Part shown: positions 57,513-64,000 of the stretch, in pieces
How positions within the stretch are numbered: the first letter of the stretch is position 1
Layout of the letters: every line of letters begins with the position of its first letter
From: Enhydrobacter sp.
Lineage (GTDB): Bacteria > Pseudomonadota > Alphaproteobacteria > Reyranellales > Reyranellaceae
Assembly (NCBI GenBank): GCA_025808875.1
Contig: CP075528.1
Span: forward strand, 992,001-1,056,000
Length of the DNA stretch: 64,000 nt
Reading direction: 5' to 3'
Translations under genes and position numbers: made by a program
Notes under the pieces: model-generated
Told to the model about the DNA's origin: nothing
The model's database searches: none
Seen by the model: the letters and a program-made list of their open reading frames with translations, nothing else

Positions 57513-58475
57513 TCAATCGTAGAGGTGGCAGGCGACCATGCGGCGTTGCACCTGCGTGAGCCGCGGCGCTTCGGCGGCGCAGCGCGGCGTGGCGTGCGGG
57601 CAGCGCGGGTGGAAGTGGCAGCCGGACGGCGGATTGAGCGGACTCGGAACCTCGCCCGGCAGCACCGTGTCCTCGCGCCGCTCGTCGGGATGGCTGGGCA
57701 GGGCGGCGGCGAACAGCGCCTTGGTGTAGGGGTGCAGGCCGTTGGCGGCCAGCGTCTGCGCCTCGCCGCTCTCCACGATCTTGCCGAGATACATGACCAC
57801 GATCTCGTGGCTCATGTGGGCGACCGCGGCGAGGTCGTGGGCGATGAAGAGGTAGGACAGGCGCAGCCTGTCCTGCAGGTCGCGCAGCAGGTTCAGGATC
57901 TGGGCGCGGATGGAGACGTCGAGCGCCGACACGGGCTCGTCGAGCACCACCAGCTTGGGCGACAGGACGAGCGCGCGGGCGATGGCGATGCGCTGGCGCT
58001 GTCCGCCCGAGAATTCGTGCGGGAAGAGGTCGGCCGAGCGCTCGGGCAGGCCGACCAGGTCGAGCAGTTCGAGCGTGCGCCGGCGAAGCTCGGCCGCGGA
58101 AACCTTTTCGTTCATCAGCAGTGGCTCGCCGATGATGGTGCTGATCCGCATGCGCGGGTTGAGCGAGGCATAGGGATCCTGGAACACCGCCTGGACCGAC
58201 CGCCGATAGTGGCGGCGGCCCGCGGCATCGAGCGTGGCGAGGTCGTGGCCATCGAACAGGATGGTGCCCTCGGTCGGCTCCTCGAGACCCAGCACCAGCT
58301 TGGCCGTCGTGGTCTTGCCGCAACCGGATTCGCCGACCACGCCCAGCGTCTTGCCCGAATCGATCGAGAATGAGATTCCGTCGACCGCCCGCACCACGCC
58401 GCGCGAGCGTCCGAAAACGCCGCGGCGGGCCGGAAAGTGCTTGGTGACAGCCTCGGCGTGCAGGACGGCGGTCAT
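57513..58475 (-). CDS. Peptide ABC transporter ATP-binding protein (DppF/OppF type)
   Basis: A 320-aa ATPase, last gene of the dpp-like operon. Walker A is GESGCGKTTT, signature LFPHEFSGGQRQRIAIARAL, Walker B LVVLDEPVSALD. The C-terminal oligopeptide-type extension with CHFHPRCPHATPRCAAEAP (Cys-rich, Fe-S-like) is typical. ATG at 58475 overlaps the stop of the preceding ATPase by 4. Together the two ATPases drive uptake of di-/oligopeptides, or of nickel or glutathione. Confidence 0.9.
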   Translation of the reverse strand: MTAVLHAEAVTKHFPARRGVFGRSRGVVRAVDGISFSIDSGKTLGVVGESGCGKTTTAKLVLGLEEPTEGTILFDGHDLATLDAAGRRHYRRSVQAVFQDPYASLNPRMRISTIIGEPLLMNEKVSAAELRRRTLELLDLVGLPERSADLFPHEFSGGQRQRIAIARALVLSPKLVVLDEPVSALDVSIRAQILNLLRDLQDRLRLSYLFIAHDLAAVAHMSHEIVVMYLGKIVESGEAQTLAANGLHPYTKALFAAALPSHPDERREDTVLPGEVPSPLNPPSGCHFHPRCPHATPRCAAEAPRLTQVQRRMVACHLYD

Positions 58476-59500
58476 GCTCCGTTGCTCCTCGTGCGCGCCG
58501 TCGCGGCCCCGTCGTCGGGCTCGGCCAGCCAGCACCGCGCCGTGTGGTCGTCGTTGACGGCGATCTCCGGCGGCGCCTCGCGGCGGCAACGGGCGACCGC
58601 GGCCGGACAACGCGGCGCGAAGGAGCAACCCGGCGGCAAGGAAGCGAGATCCGGCGGCTGTCCCTCGATGGCGGTCAGTCGCTGGCGATTGTCGGTCATG
58701 CGCGGGATCGAGCCGAGCAGCGCCTGGGTGTAGGGGTGAACGGGCGCCGAGAAGACACGCGACACCGGCCCCTGCTCGACGATGCGCCCGGCATACATCA
58801 CCGCCAGGTGGTCGCACATCTTGGCGACGATGCCGAGATTGTGGGTGATGAAGATCAGCGCCAGCCCGTGCTGGCGCTGCAGGTCGGCGAGCAGGTTGAG
58901 GTACTGCGCCTGGATGGTCAGGTCGAGGCTGGTCGTTGGCTCGTCGGCGATCAGCAGGCGCGGTTCGCAGGAGATGCCGATGGCGCCGACGATGCGCTGC
59001 CGCATGCCCCCCGACATTTCGTGCGGGAACTGGCTCACGCGCGTTTCCGGCGAGGCGATGCGGACGGACTTGAGCAGCTCGATGGCGCGCCTCCACGCTT
59101 CCTTGAAACGGGCGCCCTCGTGCACGCGGATCGGCTCGCCGACCTGGTTGCCGATGGAGAACAGCGGATTGAGGGAGGCCATCGGGTCCTGCAGGATCAT
59201 GGCCACCCGCTTGCCGCGCACGTGCCGCATCTCGGCGTCGGTCTTGTCGAGCAGGTTCTCGCCCTCGAGCATCATGCGGCCGCTGACGATGCGCGCCGCC
59301 GGCGGCAGCTGGCGCATGATCGTGAGCGCCAGCGTGCTCTTGCCCGAGCCCGACTCGCCGACGATGCCGAGGGTCTCGCCGGCACCGAGGCGCAGCGTCA
59401 CGTCGTCGACCGCGCGCACCACGCGGCTGCCCTGCTGGGAGACGTAGTGGGCCGACAGGTGCTCGAGCGAGAGCAGGGGCTGGCGCGACGCGGCCGCCAT
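58472..59500 (-). CDS. Peptide ABC transporter ATP-binding protein (DppD/OppD type)
   Basis: A 342-aa ATPase: Walker A GESGSGKSTL, signature FPHEMSGGMRQRIVGAIG, Walker B LLIADEPTTSLDLT, and a C-terminal FAPRCPAAVARCRREAP tail typical of OppD/DppD. The start MAAASRQPLLSLEHLSAHYV at 59500 overlaps the permease stop by one base (TGATG). It pairs with the DppF-type ATPase. Confidence 0.9.
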   Translation of the reverse strand: MAAASRQPLLSLEHLSAHYVSQQGSRVVRAVDDVTLRLGAGETLGIVGESGSGKSTLALTIMRQLPPAARIVSGRMMLEGENLLDKTDAEMRHVRGKRVAMILQDPMASLNPLFSIGNQVGEPIRVHEGARFKEAWRRAIELLKSVRIASPETRVSQFPHEMSGGMRQRIVGAIGISCEPRLLIADEPTTSLDLTIQAQYLNLLADLQRQHGLALIFITHNLGIVAKMCDHLAVMYAGRIVEQGPVSRVFSAPVHPYTQALLGSIPRMTDNRQRLTAIEGQPPDLASLPPGCSFAPRCPAAVARCRREAPPEIAVNDDHTARCWLAEPDDGAATARTRSNGA

Positions 59501-60390
59501 CAGAGCTGCCGCAGTTGCGGGTCGAGCTTGACGCGCAGCCAGTCGCCGAGGAGGTTGGCCGACAGCACCATCAGCATGATGCAGGTACCGGGCAGCACGG
59601 TGAGCCACCAGCGGCCGACCATCAGGCCCTGCTTGCCGTCGGCCATCATCAGGCCCCAGGCGGGCTTCGGCGGCGGCACGCCGACGCCGAGGAACGACAG
59701 CGCCGCCTCAGTGACGATGACGATGCCCAGCATCAGCGTGCCGATCACCACTGCCGAATTGATGACGTTGGGCAGGATGTGGCGCCACATGATGAGGTGC
59801 TTGGGGCAGCCGGCGACGATGGCGAGGCGCACGAACTCGCGCTGCTTGAGCGACAGCACCTCGCCGCGGATGACGCGCGCGTAGCGCGTCCAGTAGACGC
59901 CGCCGAGGATGATGACGATGTTGAACTCGCTGGGGCCGACGATCGCGGCGAGGAAGATGGCGAAGGTGAGCGCCGGCAGGGCGAGCCAGGCGTCGGCCAC
60001 GCGCATGATGACCTGGTCGACCCAGCCGCCGAGATAGCCCGACAATATCCCCAGCAGGGTGCCGATGGTTCCCGCCACCAGCACCGCGGTGACGCCGACG
60101 ATCATCGAAACCCGGGCGCCGAAGATCAGCCGCGACAGCACGTCCCGCCCGACATGGTCGGTGCCGAGGAGGTGCGCCATACTGCCGCCGTCCTGCCAGG
60201 CCGGCGGGCGGTAGCGCAGCGACAGGCTGCCGACCTGCGGATCGTAGGGCGCCAGGAAGTCGGCGAAGAGCGCGACCAGGGCGATGATCAGAAGGATCGC
60301 GATCGGGACGACCGGGACGTCGCGGAACTTCCGCAGCGAAAACCGGCTCGGCGGCGCACCTAGGGCGAGGGAGGGCGTCGTGACGGCCAT
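59500..60390 (-). CDS. Peptide ABC transporter permease (DppC/OppC type)
   Basis: A 296-aa permease with six expected membrane spans. DppC features are HLLGTDHVGRDVLSRLIFGARVSMIVGV near residue 75 and the EAA coupling loop VAGCPKHLIMWRHILPNVINS. ATG at 60390 is chosen; the long open frame upstream overlaps the dppB-like gene. It forms the channel with the DppB-type permease encoded 5 bp upstream. Confidence 0.9.
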   Translation of the reverse strand: MAVTTPSLALGAPPSRFSLRKFRDVPVVPIAILLIIALVALFADFLAPYDPQVGSLSLRYRPPAWQDGGSMAHLLGTDHVGRDVLSRLIFGARVSMIVGVTAVLVAGTIGTLLGILSGYLGGWVDQVIMRVADAWLALPALTFAIFLAAIVGPSEFNIVIILGGVYWTRYARVIRGEVLSLKQREFVRLAIVAGCPKHLIMWRHILPNVINSAVVIGTLMLGIVIVTEAALSFLGVGVPPPKPAWGLMMADGKQGLMVGRWWLTVLPGTCIMLMVLSANLLGDWLRVKLDPQLRQL

Positions 60391-60395
60391 GGCGC

Positions 60396-61316
60396 TCAAC
60401 TCTCCAGACGAATGCGCGGATCGATCACCGCGTAGAGGATGTCGACCAGCAGGTTGACCACGATGATCATGCTGCCGCCGAGCACCACGACCGCCTGGAC
60501 GATGGGGAAGTCGCGGAAGGTGATGCCCTCGTAGAGCAGCCGCCCGATGCCGGGCCAGGCGAACACCGTCTCGACGACGACGGCGACGTTGATCATCACG
60601 ACGAGGTTGATGCCGGCCAGCGTGATCACCGGGATCAGCGCGTTCTTGAAGGCGTGCTTGCCGATGACCATCGCCTCCGGCAGCCCCTTGAGCCGCGCCA
60701 GCTTGACGTACTCCGAACCCAGCACCTCCAGCATCGACGATCGCGTCAGGCGCATGTGGGCGGCCGCGAAGTACCAGCCGAGCGTGAAGGCAGGCATCAC
60801 CACGTGCCAGGGCGTGCCCGCTCCGGACGACGGCAGCCATCCGAGATAGACGGTGAAGACCAGGATCAGGACGAGACCGACGAAGAAGGAGGGCAGCGAC
60901 AGGCCGAGCAGGGTGAAGAGCTTGCCGGCGCTGTCCCAGAAGCCGCCGACGCGGACGGCGGCGAGGACGCCGCTCGGAATGCCGATCACCAGCGACAGGA
61001 TCATGGCCACCGCCGCCAGCAGCAGCGAGTTGGGCAGGCGCTCGAGGTAGAGGTCGAACACCGGCGTGCGGTAGTAGAAGGACAGGCCCAGGTCGCCGGT
61101 GAGGAAGCTCTTCACGAAAAGCCAGTACTGCAGCCATATCGGTTGATCGAGACCGAACTGGCGGCGCAGGTTGGCCATGTCGTCGGCGCTGGCGCCCGGC
61201 TCGAGCAGCAGCGCGGTCGGGTCGCCCGTCACCCGGACGAACAGGAAGATGGTGAGCGACAGCAGGAACAGCGAGAGCAGCGAGTAGCCGGTTCGCCGGA
61301 TGATGTACTGCTTCAT
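60396..61316 (-). CDS. Peptide ABC transporter permease (DppB/OppB type)
   Basis: A 306-aa permease: MKQYIIRRTGYSLLSLFLLSLTIFLFVRVTGDP and the DLGLSFYYRTPV block mark DppB, with the coupling loop LARLKGLPEAMVIGKHAFKNALIPVITLAG. It follows the binding-protein gene by 26 bp. Standard operon order A-B-C-D-F. Confidence 0.9.
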   Translation of the reverse strand: MKQYIIRRTGYSLLSLFLLSLTIFLFVRVTGDPTALLLEPGASADDMANLRRQFGLDQPIWLQYWLFVKSFLTGDLGLSFYYRTPVFDLYLERLPNSLLLAAVAMILSLVIGIPSGVLAAVRVGGFWDSAGKLFTLLGLSLPSFFVGLVLILVFTVYLGWLPSSGAGTPWHVVMPAFTLGWYFAAAHMRLTRSSMLEVLGSEYVKLARLKGLPEAMVIGKHAFKNALIPVITLAGINLVVMINVAVVVETVFAWPGIGRLLYEGITFRDFPIVQAVVVLGGSMIIVVNLLVDILYAVIDPRIRLES

Positions 61317-61342
61317 GACAGGCGGCCCCTGCTGTCGTCAGC

Positions 61343-62944
61343 TCACTTCTTCAGGGTCACGTCCTCGTAGGGCGCCGAATAGGCGTGCCCCTTGATCAGG
61401 CCGAGGCCCGATTCGCCGACCCGCTTGCCCACGCCGTTGAGGAAGGCGAGCTGCCAGATCGGCGCGTAGACGCTGCGCTCGTGGATGATCTGCTGGATGC
61501 GATACAGCAGTTCGGTGCGCTTCTTGACGTCGAGCTCCGTGCCCTGCTTGGCGAACAACTCGTCGATGTCGGGGTAGTTGCCGTAGGCATAGGCCCCACC
61601 CTTGACGGCGAAGGCCTCGAGCCGGGTGGCGGCATTGCCGAAGGCGCCCGATGCGCCCTGGATGACGTTCTTGAGCTTCTTCTGGGAATAGGAGCTGAAG
61701 AAGGCGGCGCGCTCGAGCGGGCGCATCCTGATGCGGATCCCGGCCTCCTGGAGGTAGTTGATCACCGCCTCGGCGATGTTGGCGTACGAGGTATCGCAGT
61801 AGTAGTCGCCGGCATCGAAGCCGCGGCCGTGACCGGCCGCGGCGAGCAGCTCCTTGGCCTTCGCCGGATTGTAGACCGCCGCCGGCGGCTGCCAGTAGAA
61901 CTCGAAATTGTCCGGAATGATGCTGTTGGTCACCGGCGAGTAGCCGAGAGTCAGCGCCTCGGAGACCGCCTTGTAGTCGATCGCCATCCGGGCGGCCTCG
62001 CGCACGCGCTGGTCGTGCCACGGCGACTTCGGATCCCACTGGTCGGCGAAGTAGAGCCAGAACGGCGCCTGGATGACCACCGACTTGAGCGTCAGCCCCG
62101 GCGTCTTGCGCAGTTCCTCGGCCAGCTCGCCGCGGATCGAGTAGGCGATGTCGACCTCGTCGCGCTTCAGGGCGGCGAGCCGGGTGCCCTCCTCGGGTAC
62201 CACGCGGAACACCAGGCGCTTCACCGTCGGCTTCTTGCGCCAGTATCCGTCGAACGCCTCCATCACCAGCTCGACGCCCGGCGTGAAGGACACGAAGCGA
62301 TAGGGGCCGGCGCCCACCGGCGCCTTCTTGAACTCCTCGTCGCCCACCTTCTCGACGTACTTCTTGGGCACGATCCAGCCGGCGCCGGTCGCCGAGCTGT
62401 AGAAGGTGAGGAAGTCGGGCCACGGCTCTTTCAGCACGAATCGTACCGTCTTGGCGTCCGGAGTCTCGACGGCCTTCACGCGCCCCTTGATCATCGTCGA
62501 GGAGGTTCCGCGATAGCGCTCGAAGGAGAACTTGACGTCCTCGGCTGTGACCGGGTCGCCGTTGTGGAACTTGGCGCCGGCGCGCACCTTGAACTCGTAG
62601 CTCAGCCCGTCCGGCGCCGCCTTCCAGCCCTCGGCCAGGCACGGCTCGGCGGCGTTGCCGGGCATCGGCTTCACCATGGCGTCGTGCATGGCGTACATGA
62701 TCATGAACGGCGTGATGATGCCGGGCGTCTCGGCCGGATCGAACCATGTCGGCGCCAGCGACACGTGCACCGCCCAGGTCAGTTGCCCGTCGGGGCTCGC
62801 CGCCAGGGCCGTGCCGCGCCCCAGGGCGACGATGCCGAGCGCAGACATCGCCATCGCGGCGCGCCGGGTGATGGTTGCAGTCTTCCTGTCGTCAGTTCGT
62901 GCGTTGTCGCCCGAATCGCGTCGGATCGCGGTCTTGGTCCGCAT
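61343..62944 (-). CDS. Peptide ABC transporter substrate-binding protein (SBP_bac_5, DppA/OppA type)
   Basis: A 533-aa periplasmic binding protein, first gene of the operon. The N-terminus has a Tat-like signal (TITRRAAMAMSALGIVALGRGTALAAS). Family-5 blocks are VKFSFERYRGTSS and VGAGPYRFVSFTPGVELVMEAFDGYWRKKPTVKRLVFRVVPEEGTRLAALKRDEVDIAYSI. Members carry peptides, glutathione, nickel chelates or opines, so the cargo is open. The ATG is 28 bases inside the ~350-bp gap shared with the thiolase. Confidence 0.9.
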   Translation of the reverse strand: MRTKTAIRRDSGDNARTDDRKTATITRRAAMAMSALGIVALGRGTALAASPDGQLTWAVHVSLAPTWFDPAETPGIITPFMIMYAMHDAMVKPMPGNAAEPCLAEGWKAAPDGLSYEFKVRAGAKFHNGDPVTAEDVKFSFERYRGTSSTMIKGRVKAVETPDAKTVRFVLKEPWPDFLTFYSSATGAGWIVPKKYVEKVGDEEFKKAPVGAGPYRFVSFTPGVELVMEAFDGYWRKKPTVKRLVFRVVPEEGTRLAALKRDEVDIAYSIRGELAEELRKTPGLTLKSVVIQAPFWLYFADQWDPKSPWHDQRVREAARMAIDYKAVSEALTLGYSPVTNSIIPDNFEFYWQPPAAVYNPAKAKELLAAAGHGRGFDAGDYYCDTSYANIAEAVINYLQEAGIRIRMRPLERAAFFSSYSQKKLKNVIQGASGAFGNAATRLEAFAVKGGAYAYGNYPDIDELFAKQGTELDVKKRTELLYRIQQIIHERSVYAPIWQLAFLNGVGKRVGESGLGLIKGHAYSAPYEDVTLKK

Positions 62945-63246
62945 TGTCGCCTCCCATTGACGTGCCTACGCAGCAGTGTGGAACTACTTGAACGCGGCGC
63001 TACAACGCGCGCGCTGCCCGACAAAGGGCAGCACGGGAAGCCAGCCAACTCCCGGCCGATTCACGGCCGATGTCATTCAGGGCAAACGATCGATCCTTCG
63101 CGCGATCATCGTTGCCTCCCTTTGGCATCCGCCCGCTTGGCGCGGGACGGTGATCCACGATGGGATCTTGCCTGCGACGTTAGGCGCAAAAGGAGTCGTG
63201 AGGCAACGAAATTCGGCCGGTGGAAATCGGCGTGCAAGACGGCGCG
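62945..63246. other. Intergenic region before the dpp-type operon
   Basis: About 300 bp with no supported gene. It should contain the promoter of the minus-strand peptide-transport operon; I see no clear -35/-10 pair. It holds repeated short palindromes (for example GGGATC... near 63160 and CGATCGATC near 63083) without an obvious plan. Confidence 0.45.
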
Positions 63247-63284
63247 GGACGAAGCGGGAAAGCGGCAATGGCCCCGCTTCGTCC
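63247..63284 (-). terminator. Terminator-like hairpin after the thiolase gene
   Basis: GGACGAAGCGGG (63247-63258) and CCCGCTTCGTCC (63273-63284) form a perfect 12-bp stem with a 14-nt loop. It lies 14 bases past the thiolase stop on the minus strand. There is no long U-run. Confidence 0.6.
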
Positions 63285-63297
63285 GCGACCGGGTTGC

Positions 63298-64000
63298 TCA
63301 GTTCACGACCTCGAACAGGCCGGCGGCGCCCATGCCGCCGCCGATGCACATGGTGACGACGACGTTCTTGGCTTTGCGGCGGCGGCCCTCGATCAGGGCG
63401 TGGCCGGTGCAGCGCGCGCCGGTCATGCCGAACGGATGGCCGATCGAGATCGAGCCGCCGTTGACGTTCAGCTTCTCGTTGGGGATGCCGAGCTTGTCGC
63501 GGCAGTAGAGCACCTGCACGGCGAACGCCTCGTTCAGCTCCCACAGGTCGATGTCGTCCATCTTGAGCCCGAAGCGCTGGAGCAGCTTCGGCACGGCATA
63601 GACCGGGCCGATGCCCATCTCGTCGGGCTCGCAGCCGGCGACGACCAAGCCCTTGTAGATGCCGAGCGGCTTCAGCCCGCGCCGGGCGGCCTCGGCGTCG
63701 CTCATGACCACCGCGGCGGAGGCGCCGTCGGAGAGCTGGCTGGCGTTGCCCGCGGTGATCCACTTGTCGGGACCACGCACCGGCTCGAGCTTGGACAGTC
63801 CTGGCAGATTGGTGTCGGGCCGGTTGCCCTCGTCCTTGGCGAGCTTGACCTTCTTGCGCGAGGTCTCGCCGGTCGCCTTGTCGGTGACGACCATCTCGGT
63901 CTCCATCGGCACGATCTCGTCGTCGAACTTGCCGGCCTGCTGGGCCGCCGCGGTGCGCAGCTGGCTCTGCAGCGAGTACTCGTCCTGGTGCTGGCGGCTG
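63298..64000 (-). CDS. Thiolase family acetyl-CoA acyltransferase (3' part)
   Basis: The C-terminal ~233 residues of a thiolase; the N-terminus with the first catalytic Cys is beyond the right edge. Visible are [31 protein letters not shown] (NEAFA motif), [22 protein letters not shown] (catalytic His) and the second catalytic Cys in [17 protein letters not shown]. It performs the last step of beta-oxidation or its reverse. It is on the minus strand with its own hairpin terminator. FadA, PhaA or PcaF class cannot be chosen from this part. Confidence 0.9.
   Translation of the reverse strand, partial: SRQHQDEYSLQSQLRTAAAQQAGKFDDEIVPMETEMVVTDKATGETSRKKVKLAKDEGNRPDTNLPGLSKLEPVRGPDKWITAGNASQLSDGASAAVVMSDAEAARRGLKPLGIYKGLVVAGCEPDEMGIGPVYAVPKLLQRFGLKMDDIDLWELNEAFAVQVLYCRDKLGIPNEKLNVNGGSISIGHPFGMTGARCTGHALIEGRRRKAKNVVVTMCIGGGMGAAGLFEVVN

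Noticed and set aside
61385..63508. A ~700-codon plus-strand frame opposite the DppA-type gene
   Set aside because: The minus-strand product is an unmistakable binding protein with a signal peptide; the opposite translation has no domain.

Overview
The window is GC-rich and densely coded, with many 1- to 4-base gene overlaps (ATGA, GTGA, TGATG) and GTG/TTG starts. Box-pathway benzoyl-CoA genes, two Bug-type solute-binding proteins, Liv and Dpp ABC systems, and CoA-transferase, crotonase and acyl-CoA dehydrogenase genes suggest a soil or water Alphaproteobacterium of the Rhodospirillales, Reyranella or Rhizobiales kind. No rRNA or tRNA gene is visible, so this placement is inference. Both ends cut genes: boxB on the left and a thiolase on the right.

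Layout. 1-4.7 kb: boxB-boxC on the minus strand, diverging from a GNAT, an Rrf2-type regulator and a HAD hydrolase, then an acyl-CoA dehydrogenase. 4.7-9 kb: two tandem membrane class III nucleotide cyclases and an exported transglutaminase-like protein. 9-13.6 kb: a complete livJHMGF-type ABC operon. 13.7-16 kb: a fused ureide-pathway enzyme (OHCU decarboxylase plus HIU hydrolase) and an aldehyde dehydrogenase, closed by a strong terminator. 16-22.8 kb: two orphan Bug proteins around an SDR that lacks its catalytic Tyr, a class III CoA-transferase/crotonase pair, an NMT1/THI5-like binding protein and a Sel1 protein. 22.8-28.4 kb: M23 peptidase, DUF3987-type ATPase, a possible restriction-enzyme remnant, a BT1-like transporter and an amidohydrolase. 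28.4-33 kb: HicAB toxin-antitoxin genes set into older genes, an APC permease, a cupin and a serine hydrolase.

32.9-36.7 kb is the accessory region. Its base composition is clearly lower in GC than the flanks. It holds a three-gene minus-strand cassette: a 74-aa orphan, an ImmA/IrrE-like protein with a degenerate metal motif, and a pentapeptide-repeat membrane protein. A promoter whose spacer contains an inverted repeat precedes it. Next come two diverged copies of a ~100-aa gene flanking a wrecked RND-pump fragment. This cassette is the best candidate for an undescribed system.

37-64 kb returns to metabolic genes: an orphan molybdenum-hydroxylase large subunit, a TTC38-like TPR protein, adenine deaminase, an RlmM-like methyltransferase, a run of secreted orphans, a TIR-TM-WD40 protein, a four-gene FAD/[2Fe-2S] amine or opine oxidase operon, a GST, a GNAT, an alpha-hydroxyacid oxidase with a ZIP transporter, a dppABCDF-type operon and the truncated thiolase. 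Overall the window describes a catabolic generalist (aromatics, purines, amino acids or opines, peptides) with small defence or selfish inserts. Several short perfect hairpins between genes look like terminators or repeated extragenic elements.
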